Assembly: GCA_026874595.1 (NCBI GenBank)
Contig: CM049320.1
Span: forward strand, 52,789,070 to 52,853,069
DNA length: 64,000 bases
Source: Sipunculus nudus
Taxonomy: Eukaryota; Annelida; Sipuncula; Golfingiida; Sipunculidae
Reading direction: 5' to 3'
Shown: positions 1 to 11,139 of the stretch, in pieces
Position numbering within the stretch: position 1 is the first letter of the stretch
How the letters are laid out: every line of letters starts with the position of its first letter
Notes under the pieces: generated by a model
What the model was told of the DNA's origin: nothing
Database searches by the model: none
The model's input: the letters and a program-made list of their open reading frames with translations, nothing else
Program-made: the position numbers and the translations under genes

Positions 1-577
1 CGTTAAAACAATGTAAAAATAACCAGTGGAAAATGCGTCTATAAGTAAAATTGGAATAAAGCTACACAAAAATATTTAATTCGCACATCTCACACCTTTG
101 TGGTAAAAGGGTTTCAAAATATGAACCATGACACGTTTAATTTTTAAATTTTACGACATACGGTATGACGTTTACTTAGAAAAGCACATTCGGTCGAACA
201 TGGTTTTTTGTATCACCCTTTGTTAAATACCCATCTCACTCTTGAAGATTTAAGCATTTTCCTACTATAATATCATCGAAATTTTGCAGAGGTGAAAGGG
301 GAAAAGCTCAGCAGAGAAAATGTAAGACGAGGCAATAAATGTATCACAAATTACATTTAACATTAAAGCACCCACCCTGACGTCAACATCGACGCCCCCA
401 GATTTTAATATAACTTTCGGTACGCCTTTGAATAAATAAACCAAAAAGACACAATAAAATGAACCTAATGAAAAATCGTTACCACCTCATAAAAGTAAAG
501 ATTTTTAAGGCTTACTGTATATGTTTTGATGAGATTTTGAGATATGTGTACATAATTACATGTTTTATGCCTTGGAG
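1..577. other. AT-rich flank, nothing recognised
   Basis: No open frame or RNA gene is supportable here. It lies downstream of the transposase pseudogene that ends at 578 and may include that element's 3' untranslated end and terminal repeat. I could not identify a terminal inverted repeat. Confidence 0.4.
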
Positions 578-2860
578 TTAACGACGACGGCGATCTACTT
601 CAAGTTCATGGAGCATTGGTATCAACACGTAATCGGCTCCATTGTCGCAGGGTAATAGTACAACTTTTTGGTGAAGTACATCTTTGGTGACGATTCTCGG
701 TGTTGCCCGCTGTTTGTCCAGGTTCCGAACAAGAAAGACATTGATAAGGCTGGAAGGGCAGGGCGACTGGAATAGGTCCTCACACTGATCAGCTGAAAAT
801 ACAAGGACATCGTACCGGTTGTCCCTTCGTCGACGTCGCTGAATCATAACAAATTCTCGTGTACTGTCTAGGTAAAACATTGAGTCTTTCATCTTGACAG
901 ACACAACAGTTTGAACCGCTTTGCCATATTTATGATAGTTTTGATATGTTCTTTCCTCAAGCCTCGCACACACCTGAGCCAGTGGACTGCATGGTCCTTT
1001 CACCATCTTCTTAAGAATCTGAAGATGGTTCTCAAATGGAAACGCACTGATTCCATTTAGAGAGGTTTGAAATCTCTCTACATCATCAGGAATGTGTGTC
1101 AAACAATGAACATTGTACACTATAAAACCTGCCCTAAACAATTCATGCGAGTCCCGCACAAACTCGAGAAGTAACTCGCGAGCGAAACTGAGCAGGACAA
1201 TTCTTCGATAGTCATTTTCTGAATGAAGAATATTCATGGCTACAGTTAATTTCAAATACAGCTCATATATTTCACATGAGACTACTCCTTTCAAAAATAT
1301 ATATCCGGTATAGAGGAGCGAAGATCGCAGATCAGTAGCCTTCCATCTTTCAAGTTCGAAAATTGTCCTTGGTTGCCTTGAAAATTCCTGAGGAAGCCTC
1401 AGTGTTAAAAGTTTAGCATTCATTTGGGTATTTTGGTTCATTGACAATCTACAAACACCTCTAGGGCCAGCCATAAGAAAATGAATCATTCGCTTCCAGG
1501 TTCCTAAATACACGTTATGCATGACGTCAGTGACAACATCTGATACACAGTTGAGCTGAGCATCGATAAGAGGAGAGCGTTCTCCCGTTTGATGTGTATC
1601 ACCATCTGACGCATTATGGTATGCCATTGCTGCAAATCTGTCATCGGTCCTAGGCTCATATACGAGGCGAGCTCGATATGTAACCTTGCTTTCCGTGTAT
1701 ATCCCTTAAGCCTTACATCGTTCGCATGCATAATAACCTGTGTGACCCTTAATACATTTGAGCAAGGACCGTGCTGGAGCATCACATACCCAACACTGCA
1801 ATTTTACGTTATACCGATTTCCTCCGTATCTTAGTCCCAATCGAACCAGCTGCTGATATTCATCAATGAAATCTACCATAAAGTCACGAATGTTGGATGG
1901 TTTAGTTTCTCCAAAGTATAGAGCTACTACAAATGGCCAGTGCTTTCCCACTGAACACAGTAAAGGCCAGAATTGACCACTGCATGACTTATACAATGGC
2001 ACGCCGTCAAGGTTGACATTGAATAATATAGTATTGTTATCTGGTATATATGCTGGGTTATTCTTTAGGAATTCGACCAATCCCTTTTCTAGCCCAAGAT
2101 ACTTGTAGCTTCCACCACACTTGTCGACAATACCCTTGGGTTCACGTGGTGTCTTTAAAAGAGTACGTCTGTCTTTAGGAAGGCCCTGGACTCCACTACA
2201 TCTGAAAAGTTCCAAAAGCTCCCCGGTGGCCTGTACTGACAGTGCGAACTTGGTAACAAAGAGAGCTATTTGTTCCTTTAAACTAAGTCCTCTGTTATCG
2301 GTTTCATTATCACTTTTGTCACTATAAGCTTCTGAAAGGTCAGATGATGAAAAACGTCTTTCCTGAAATCTCTGCGAATCCGTACATTCATTCTCGAAAT
2401 TAACTCCGGCATTGTCAGAAAAACTGTCAGTGTTAACACTTGTTTCATCCGACATCACCAATTCCCCACGTCGTGGCCCATAATAGAGACGCCTTCCATG
2501 CATATACCTAATTTGCCTTCGTAGTTTCTTAATTGGTGAGGCAAGAGGCTGAGGTACAGTTTTATGTGATCCATTCTCAAACATATTAGGATTTACTGGA
2601 TGTATAGGATTCTTGGAATCATCGGCCGATGAGGAGATTACATCATATGTTGACATTAATTCAATCCGTCTCATCTCCCTTTGTACACGCCTTCTTCTTC
2701 GTGCCTCCGCTGCACGGGACTTAGGAGGCAAGTTTATCTGCAAGTGTCCAACAGTCAGTGTGTTTATACATTGAAATTGTCTGGCATTCAGCTTGGAATG
2801 AACTGGGAGCGGACTGGGTTGTAATAAACATCCCGGATATGTGAAAGCGGAACACAGCAA
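578..2860 (-). pseudogene. Cut-and-paste transposase, CACTA/EnSpm (tnp2)-like, one in-frame stop
   Basis: The minus strand holds one reading frame of about 760 codons interrupted by a single TAA at 1706-1708; the two open halves (1709-2860 and 578-1705) are in the same frame. The N-terminal part has a very basic segment (AARRRRRVQ-type, near 2680-2715) followed by acidic low-complexity sequence. The middle carries the signatures FNVNLDGVPLYKS and GHTGYYACERCKA, the latter a Cys pair as in animal transposase-domain proteins that resemble plant tnp2. The second half has VMHNVYLGTWKRM and a C-terminal globular region. The first codon of the open frame at 2860 is TTG, and a plausible splice acceptor (cttgcag) lies near 2741, so the true N-terminus is probably on an upstream exon. 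Family assignment is from motif memory; superfamily is uncertain, being a transposase of this general type is fairly sure. It would act in the nucleus on its own element ends. Confidence 0.72.
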
Positions 2861-3049
2861 CGGCGTTTATATATGAAACTGGACAAATTATTTAAGTGCC
2901 ATAAGTTAACAACATAAATTAGATAACCACGTTAAGATGTGATACTCCCAACCCCTAAATTTGAAAATTATTGAAGTGGTACAAATCACACACGAAACCA
3001 GAAAAATACTTGATTTTTATTTAAGTATTAAATTACTCATTGAGTACGG

Positions 3050-5385
3050 TATATTAAGCAGATCATGAATCTTGGGTCTAAACTGATGTTAAAGTTATGC
3101 AACAATTTTAAGGATTCATGCAGGTATGAGTAGCGACTACAATAGCCGGATAAAAAGCGTCATTATCGTTGAAATCATAGAGACATCTTCAAGTGTTCTG
3201 ATAACACATTTGACATGATTTCCCAATGATAATAATTCATATGAAATTCATATAAATCTGTAAAAAAAACATATTTTTTTTCCAAGAGAACCGTTCTAGG
3301 TTGATGATCAAAAAGTCTTGTAAATAAGTGTTATATTTATGGAACATTTTTGGATTTAGTCTTCCAGCAGTTAAGAGAATACACTGAAGTGGTAGCAATA
3401 ATATCGGTGGACGTCGTCGAGACATCTTCAAAACGTTCTGACGACACGTTTGGAGTACGTCCCAAAAAATAATAATATATATGAAATTTATATAAATTTG
3501 TATAAAATGATTTATTTCAAGAGTACCCTCTTAGGCAAATTATGAGAAGGGCGTGTATATTGATGTCAAATTTATTCAACCCTTTTAGATGGACAATAGT
3601 GGTGGCTACAATAACCAGATGAAAACTATGTTATCCGTATTAGTAGACGTCGTCAAGACGTCTTTCAAACGTTCTTTATTATTAAACACGAGTAGAATTC
3701 GTCCCAAATGAAATAATGCGTATTTAATACATAAAGTGAATCATTCTAGACTTCTAAATTATAGGTTTTAATTTATACTTACCTCGTTTTTGGCTTGAAA
3801 TGCGACAGATCACTTGCTCCTTGCCCTTTTTCTCGGCAAAAATGGCGGCTAAAATACCCGGATGAAAACGTCATTATCGATGAACGTCGTCGAGACGTCT
3901 TCCAAGCGTTCTGATTACACGTTTGGAATACGTCTCATTAATAATAGTTCAAATAATTCATTGAAAGTTGTATACAAATGTTTTATTTCAAAATTATCTT
4001 CTAATGTTAATTATTGAAGGGCGTTTGTAATGTATATTGATGTCAAGGTAATGCACAATTCTAGATGGACAATTCAAGCAGTTAATAGACTTCACTGAAG
4101 TGGTGGCTACAATAACCAGATAAAAACCATAATATCCATATAAGTAGACGTCATCAAGACGTCTTCCAAACGTTCTGAATTATACAACACGTGTAGAATT
4201 CGTCTCCAATGTAATAATTCATATTAAATCCATATAAAAGTGATTAAAGTTATGTAGGTATAAAAGAAATCACAATCTATATCATTTCATTTCTTCTTTT
4301 AGTGTAAGCACTCTTTGTCTTAAACATTTTTGGCAGATCATCAAAAGAGCGGGAAATTGTTTTTAGAATTTTGCCAAGTTCACATTTAAACTACCGGTTC
4401 AAGAAATAAAGAGACATTTAAATTGGATTAAACATAGGCACGGGTATTTAATACATAAAGTGAATCATTCTAGACTTCTAAATTATAGGTTTTAATTTAT
4501 ACTTACCCTGTTTTTGGCTTGAAATGCGACAGATCACTTGCTCCTTGCTCTCTGCAAATATAGCGGCTAAAATACCCAGATGAAAACGTCATTATCGATA
4601 TACGTCGTCGAGACGTCTTCCAAGCGTTCTGATTACACGTTTGGGATACGTCTCATAAATAATAGTTCATATAAAATTCATTGAAAGTTGTACACAAATG
4701 TTTTATCTCACAATTATCTTCTAATGTTAATTATTAGAAGGGCGTTTGTAATGTATATTGATGTCAAGGTAATGCACGATTCTAGATGGACAATTCAAGC
4801 AGTTAATAGACTTCACTGAAGTGGTGGCTACAATAACCAGATAAAAACCATAATATCCATATAAGTAGACGTCATCAAGACGTTTTCCAAACGTTCTGAA
4901 TTATACAACACGTGTAGAATTCGTCTCCAATGTAATTATTCATATTAAATCCATATAAAAGTGATTAAAGTTATGTAGGCATAAAAGAAATCACAAACTG
5001 TATCATTTCATTTCTTCTTTTAGTGTAAGCACTCTTTGTCTTAAACATTTTTGGCAGATCATCAAAAGAGCGGGAAATTGTTGTTAGAATTATTGCCAAG
5101 TTCACATTTAAACTACCGGTTCAAGAAATAAAGAGACATTTAAATTGGATTAAACATAGGTACGGGTATTTAATACACAAAGCGAATCAATCTTGACAAA
5201 TAAAAAATAGGTTTTAATTCATACTTACCCTGTCTTTGGCCTGAAATACGACAGATCAGTTGCTCCTTGCCCGTTCCCTCGGTAAATATGGCGGCTGCGA
5301 TACCCGGATGTTATCTTTTACGTCATTATCGGTGGACGTCACAAAGACGTCTTCCAAACGTTTTCATATCGAACGTTGCGTTGAG
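3050..5385. repeat. Complex satellite: ~236-bp monomers in a ~720-bp higher-order repeat
   Basis: A core 'gacgtcgtcgagacgtcttcc' (variants) recurs near 3190, 3420, 3656, 3892, 4150, 4611, 4870 and 5340. Spacing is about 230-260 bp or about twice that. A larger unit beginning 'tatttaatacataaagtgaa' starts at 3721, 4446 and 5167, giving a period of about 720-725 bp: two diverged monomers plus a private ~200-bp block (for example 4250-4440 and 4970-5160). The first two large units are nearly identical, the third is more diverged and breaks off near 5385. Minus-strand GTAAGT donors and plus-strand ATGGCGGC motifs recur once per large unit. No protein is supported. Confidence 0.85.
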
Positions 5386-5699
5386 GGGGATGCAACGTCT
5401 TCAAGACGGCCCCAAGACGTACAAAGAACGAAGGGGCTTTTATTTGTAAACGTTTTCCCTGCCAGTTAGTGACGTCTTTGGTAGGGTTTGGGATAACGTT
5501 TTCTGGGGGCCCTTTACTAAAATGTGTCTATGCAATGAACTACCCAGTGCTAGCGCCTCCCCCCCCCCCCCATTACATAAATCTATATGCAGAATATCTA
5601 GATTTTGGATTAGATCAAAAACGATATGGTCAAATTAAAGAAAATTTGTTATTACAATGTAGAAACGTTTTGTAAACTTATTGGTTACGTATTCAAGAA

Positions 5700-5747
<48 letters not shown>

Positions 5748-6145
5748 AAGACGTCTTCCTTAAGGTATGAGAGCGGCGAATGCCACAAATTTTATATGTC
5801 TCCGATACTTTCTAATGACGTCTTTATAACGTTTTGGTGACACTGTAAATTAATACGCGTAACCATCTTAACCAAAACGTCTTAAAAACGTCACCCAAAC
5901 GCCCCGAGAGCACTACCGGTAAAATCAGTTAATTTCATAATTTTCCGTTACATAATGAAAACGTGGTCCAAACGTGTTGGTTACGTATTATATAAGGTTT
6001 CAAATATCCCCTCCTCAAACACGTTTTGGAAACGTCTTACAAACGTCCTATTTTTCTCAACACGTCTCTAAATCGTGTAGAAGACGTCTTGCAAACCAAC
6101 ACTCCTAAAAGACGTCGCCGTCACCAAAACTTATGGTTCACTAGG
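5386..6145. repeat. ACGT-rich degenerate extension of the satellite
   Basis: This stretch has an exceptional density of ACGT tetranucleotides in the form 'acgtcttNNaaacgt', many spaced 11 bp apart (5394-5420, 5876-5892, 6021-6047). It looks like decayed satellite core sequence or a related element. An (AT)n array interrupts it at 5703-5745. It ends where the dispersed repeat starts at 6146. Confidence 0.6.
5703..5745. repeat. (AT)n microsatellite
   Basis: About 21 uninterrupted AT dinucleotides. Confidence 0.95.
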
Positions 6146-6639
6146 TACTAATCTTAGTCTTCGGTGGATACGTTATAAGAATACAACAGTTACACATATC
6201 CAAACCTTGTTTGTCTGCCGACGCACCGTAAATATACTGTTATGGGTTTCCCATTGCTTGCGGCACACCTGTAGAAAAGTGATTATGTCTGTGGTTCCGT
6301 ATATAGTCATAAGATATATATTTATATGTTAAGGGTCATACGCTTTTTATAACTAGCCTTAATACGAAGCAAATATAGAGCAGGCCTCAAGACATTGATC
6401 ATAGTAGTAACATGATATAACTTAATAAAATACAATATAAAAGGAATAAATAATGTAAACATATAAACCTGTAGTGATGTAAATGAGTATACAATAAAAA
6501 TAATATTTCATTACATATTGCAATAAGGTGTGAACAGAGTGAAAAAAATAACAAAATGTAATGTAATTTGTAAACCTTGTAAAATAAAATATACCTAAAA
6601 GTATTATACAGTCAAATTTATATAAAGATTAGAGATAAA

Positions 6640-6683
<44 letters not shown>

Positions 6684-6766
6684 GAATAATATTAAAAACA
6701 GTAATAATAAATTAATTAGTAATAATAATAATAAATATAATAATAATAATAATAATAATAATAAAT
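6640..6766. repeat. (AAT)n microsatellite pair
   Basis: Two AAT-rich arrays (about 6640-6685 and 6719-6766) separated by a short AT-rich spacer. They are longer in the right copy (62496-62637), as expected of microsatellite slippage. Confidence 0.95.
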
Positions 6767-6864
6767 TAACTAAAAGATATAATATTTATTTAATAATATA
6801 ATATTTTATTTATCGGAAGAACAAAAACATATTCTCATGCAAAATTTGTATACCCATTATATGT

Positions 6865-7257
6865 CTACTTATTTGTTTGATTTCTTGAATAGCATAATTT
6901 GCCATTCTTTGCTGATTTTTTAAGGGGAGTCGGTTTCCTGGAGAAGCACAAATGACCTTTACAAATAAAAATATGTAACACACAGTCCCTTCGTACTTTC
7001 AAATAGAACCGTTGATTTTCCATTGGCGCATCTAGTATAGAGATTGATGTCTTAACGGGTACCAGATAAGCTTCATCTTGACTGAGGCCATTATATCTAT
7101 CACTAATCGTCTTAATTGTCTTAATAGAAAGTCTCCGGCAATTAGTTTTCATGCTTAACCTTTGACTTGTTTCACCAATGATATATACATATATACTGGG
7201 GGTATAATGTACAATATAAACAGGTTCCTCTGCTGGTTCAGATTTTCCCCCGTTCAT
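6865..7257 (-). CDS. Hypothetical open frame in the dispersed repeat
   Basis: A 130-codon frame starting with ATG at 7257. I do not recognise the product. About 68 codons, from TIKTISDRYNG to FSRKPTPLK, are also open in the right copy (62709-63044). There the N-terminal sequence is different because of the 87-bp length difference, and the C-terminal frame changes after a one-base indel near the lysine run. Two arginine/lysine-rich patches and no signal peptide or membrane span are visible. It may be a decayed fragment of a transposon protein or a chance frame; conservation of the middle simply follows the DNA identity of the copies and does not prove selection. Confidence 0.25.
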   Translation of the reverse strand: MNGGKSEPAEEPVYIVHYTPSIYVYIIGETSQRLSMKTNCRRLSIKTIKTISDRYNGLSQDEAYLVPVKTSISILDAPMENQRFYLKVRRDCVLHIFICKGHLCFSRKPTPLKKSAKNGKLCYSRNQTNK

Positions 7258-7531
7258 TTGAACATACTCTCCTTTTGCAACTCATGGAAACGTAAGGCAG
7301 CGTGGTCTTTCGTATATTTACCATCTTGAATCTCTCTCCGACTGATTTTGTATATACTAATTGGTTGTGCAGATTACTGATGTGTTTTATTAGCCAATAT
7401 TGGATTCCTTTTAGGAATATGATAGAAAGGACAGGGTATGATGTTATAACGGGTTTGAGTCATATGCAACAATATGCATTCTTTAGGTGTTTGAGGGGAG
7501 GGTGAAGCATATAAATTCTAAAAGCTCTTCA

Positions 7532-7768
7532 GGGGCAGCGGAGTGATAAAACGCTCGGCCATCTTTGCTGGCAAACGGGTTTGATTCCCGGCGTAGCTAT
7601 GTGAGTGGGTTGAAATGACCTGTCCAAGGTCATGGTTTTCTCCGGGTTCTACGGTTTCCTCCGCCCATAACGACTAGGGGGGCGGGGGCAACTTCGGAGC
7701 CATGGAGACTGCCTCGTGTTAGTTATTATTACTCCTGTACAATCCATGTAAAATAAATAAAGTTTATG
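7532..7768 (+). mobile_element. tRNA-derived SINE in left dispersed repeat
   Basis: The head resembles a tRNA: an A-box-like segment in gcggagtgataaaacgctcggc (7538-7559) and a B box GGTTTGATTCC at 7578-7588. The body 'ggtcatggttttctccgggt' is the conserved central sequence typical of Meta-type SINEs of marine invertebrates. The element ends in an AT-rich tail with aataaataaag. It would be transcribed by RNA polymerase III and mobilised by a partner LINE. Confidence 0.85.
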
Positions 7769-8034
7769 ATATTTTCTCAACAAAATTTAAAGGAGACGGT
7801 AGTCTAATTTTTTGTTGTTTCTGTATATGCAAAATATATAAAAATATGTTTTGATATAACAGAATGATAGTTTTCCAAAGCCGGAGTCTAATATTCTGTG
7901 TTTGATGAATTTGATAGAAGAAAATACCCATGCACTCGCTCTTGCAGTAACTTTGAACACTCGGATAAATACCTCTCGCTTCGAGAATTGTTGTACACAG
8001 AATAAACCTGTTAATAAGCACAGGGCGAAGGACA

Positions 8035-9857
8035 TGAATATGTAGCCCAGAAGGCATAATCTTCAAACCTAAGGAAATAAAAATGGCTGGAATTTATCTT
8101 TCACGCGCCCGACTCATAGTTGAAACTCCACCGTTTTATATAAGCTTTATTTTTCAAGAAGGTGTAACTGTTTCTTTGAATGTTTTCTCATTTATCTTGT
8201 TTACTGTATGAAAATAATCGAGGGTGTTTTTTCATTATTAGATGATCATTCTTCTATATGATGTTGACATCATTATTGTCTCTTTCTCCCATATTTGCAT
8301 TAAGTGTCACAGGAACGTGATTAAATAACGGTTCTAAAATTCATTCGCAAATCACAACACGTTTTATTATAAATGTGTAACCCTTTCACAGTTATGATTT
8401 ATTTAATATTTAAGACTTGTTCTGATGCGCTAAACATTTCAAGGACTGGTCCAATCTGACTAGTTTTCACTGTGTCTTTACAAAAAGTTTGGGAAAATAT
8501 TTCTATTAACTTGATACGACTTTTTAAAAATATAATATGCTAGGCCTCTGAGTTTGGAGCCAATTTTATTTACTCCTATCGACATAATGAAGTGGCCCCA
8601 TGATGGATAAGAACGTTCCTGGATTAGAACGTGGATACCAATATTAACGAACAATGCTATTAGAGGGTCTCTACACAAACAACTGATAATCTTTTATTTT
8701 ATGTACTTTTTGGAGGATTAATTATAACTTTTAGGCGACAACAGATATGAAGAAAATTGACCCGACTCTGTGATGTTACCCCCATCTGCCTCAGTGGAAA
8801 ACAACTTGCAGACAACATTATGTCTTGTTGGCAGACCTTTAATAAGAAAATGTGTTTTTCACGAACAATCTACAATAGATATCGTTAGATATAGGTAATC
8901 GTTCGAATCAATCATAGTTGCCATGAAACAAATGACATCTTCTTCATAGGCTCTGCAGTCAAGAAGACAACAACTACAGGCTAACTGCAAAATAAAATAG
9001 CTAAGTCCAACTTATCTATTTGTCTGTTGCAACAAAAACAAAATAAAGCCTAATTTCAAATACATTAAAAAGTAAGATTCTATAAGGCCCAGAGATACTG
9101 GGCTCTCCAAAGAAAGGACATTGCAGGAGCTGCATTGATTATAGACAATAACGGGACAAATATAATTCGGCCGATGTCCATGCATTGTGAGATATTGCTG
9201 ACATCGTAGTTAATGTCAAATGACTTCTTTATAAATGTGTACCATTACGAACATAACTTAATTCTGATTGGCCGGTCGAAACAATCTAATGTTATGGCCA
9301 ACCGGCAGCTGTAAAATCACTTGTCCCCCACCAAGACCAACGTCATGCATGGATTCGCATTTTTATGAGGATAAGCATAATTCAGCTGGCCACTCAAGGT
9401 TACTCTTATTCCCTGCTGACATGTGATGACATCATCGCTCCCGATTGATAAGAGAAAAAAATGGACACTTGAACACAGTTCAAATAGGCAGTACATCGCA
9501 TGTGTTCATGAAGAAATACGACAACGACAGTTTACTAGTACTCCTTGAGTATGAAAATATCAGTTCATGGTACTCCGGCGGTATAGTGTTTGTTTAATTA
9601 ATGGGTAAGCAAATATCTTTATTGTTGTGTTAGAAATCATGAATATTTTGTTACTGAGTAAATGATTGAGAGAGATCTCTAATCATGACGAGATTGGGTA
9701 TAGTATATCACATTAATTTACTGACACATATAATTTGTAAATTGTTATTATATCAGCAGGAAAACGGCTATAACAGCACAGAAGTCCCCTTCCGCTTGAC
9801 AGACGCCTAGATGGGGATTTTTGAGTGTTAGAAGAGTAGATTTTTCCAAAGTTCTTC

Positions 9858-9859
<2 letters not shown>
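8035..9859. other. Unassigned AT-rich sequence
   Basis: I see no supportable gene, RNA or repeat between the dispersed repeat and the (AT)n array. The first part may belong to the same dispersed repeat, whose right copy is cut by the window end. Confidence 0.4.

Positions 9860-9860
<1 letters not shown>

Positions 9861-9906
<46 letters not shown>
9861..9906. repeat. (AT)n microsatellite
   Basis: About 22 AT dinucleotides. Confidence 0.95.
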
Positions 9907-9909
<3 letters not shown>

Positions 9910-9988
9910 TATATAAGGAACCCTTAATGGTAACGTAATTCTAAATTCAGATATGTATGTTCATCCTCAGATTTCATTATCAAGACCT

Positions 9989-10295
9989 AACTTACAGCTA
10001 CCAAAGTTCGAAAGCACAGGTAAGCATGTACTTTGTGACCCCGAGAGTGGAAAATAACATGATTACTGCACGAGGTGAATGAGGTGTTGTCAATAGGTCA
10101 CATTCTCATATAGTGTTTAAATAACTAGATCATAACATATAAACTTACAGCTAACAAAGTTCGAAAGCACAGGTAAGCATGTACTTTGTAACCTCGGGAG
10201 TGGATAATAAGACGATTATTGCACAAGGTGAATGAGGTGTTGTCAAAAGTTCACATTCTCATATAATGTTCAAATAACTGGATCATAACATATAA
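9989..10295. repeat. Two tandem copies of a ~153-bp unit
   Basis: The sequence 'ttacagctaccaaagttcga' at 9990 recurs with few changes at 10144 and similarity continues through 'ggatcataacatataa'. The two copies are about 90% identical by eye and end close to the next (AT)n array. Confidence 0.85.
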
Positions 10296-10324
10296 ACTGT
10301 TCCTAAACCAAAATAAAGTTAATA

Positions 10325-10330
<6 letters not shown>

Positions 10331-10383
<53 letters not shown>
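10331..10383. repeat. (TA)n microsatellite
   Basis: About 26 TA dinucleotides following the 153-bp tandem duplication. Confidence 0.95.
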
Positions 10384-10386
<3 letters not shown>

Positions 10387-10764
10387 TAACGCTTATAAAT
10401 AGAAGGAATCAAGCAACTCTGTTTGGAGGCATACACCTTATCGCGTTTGGCGTTTAAATTCAGCGTACTATAAATCCATATACCCCATGCTAGGAAACCG
10501 ATTTATGATTTTGTTATTTTCAAATACTTTTAAAAAGATCTCTGAATTTGGCGCTCCCATAACATCGAAGCCATTCGCATAAAACGTTAGGACCTGATAT
10601 GCAAATGTGAGGGAATTTTCAGGTATTCGAGGAGCCTTGCGACGCCCTAATTTACAATTATCAGGGGTTCATCATACGGATTTTACAGGGCTTTAATGAT
10701 AATTGCTCGCACTCAAAAACGGCTATCGGCCTATGGTTTAAGTTAACACTTAGCACACTGTGGA
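10384..10764. other. Unassigned sequence
   Basis: No gene, RNA or repeat recognised. Confidence 0.4.
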
Positions 10765-11139
10765 GGGATACCGTATCCGACGTAATATGTCCCCCGGGCG
10801 CTCTCAACATTAAATTTTACCAAATATGTTATACCCTAATAAGCGCCCCTACCCTAAACCACATCTGCCAACTTCCTAAGTGCGTTACGATCCTCTAATT
10901 TAACAATGCGGAATGTGTACACTTCTTTAGCTTCAGAGCACATTCAGAACAATTAAGAAAATCAAAGATCTTTTATCGATGGTTGTGTAAAGTTTTGAAA
11001 AATAATAACTAATCCAAGAGATACCGATTTGCAGACGATTTTATTTTGTGTTGTATGAGATAATTGTATGAATGACTGCATTTCGAGACTCTTAAATAAA
11101 AGTCACTTCCTAATAAGGAAGTAGAATATATAAAATGTT
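10765..11139 (+). mobile_element. Fragment of TIR element, left end, homologous to 59646-60035
   Basis: It begins with a terminal-repeat-like sequence (ccgtatccgacgtaatatgt, 10770-10789) and then follows the left part of the element at 59646 for about 370 bp, to 'gaatatataaaatgttca'. Identity is roughly 80%. The satellite at 11140 begins exactly where homology ends. No matching right terminus was found, so the copy is truncated or its interior was taken over by the satellite. Confidence 0.7.

Larger units (their letters stand above)
6146..8034 (+). repeat. Dispersed 1.9-kb repeat, left copy
   Basis: This block is nearly identical (around 98% by eye) and in the same orientation to 62008-64000. 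Homology starts at 'tactaatcttagtc' in both and runs to the window end in the right copy, so the left copy probably extends past 8034. It contains an (AAT)n array, a short minus-strand open frame and a SINE at the same relative place in both copies. It lacks about 87 bp present in the right copy (63000-63087). No terminal repeats or transposase were found. Confidence 0.9.

Noticed and set aside
3237-5675. Short frames in the ACGT satellite as coding
   Set aside because: None persists between near-identical satellite units.
7532-7620. Functional tRNA gene
   Set aside because: The A and B boxes belong to a SINE head with the conserved body and tail; the cloverleaf is not completed.
10251-10436. 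Short frames across (AT)n arrays giving Tyr-Ile repeats (also 17136-17318 and 61441-61641)
   Set aside because: Translation of microsatellite DNA, not genes.
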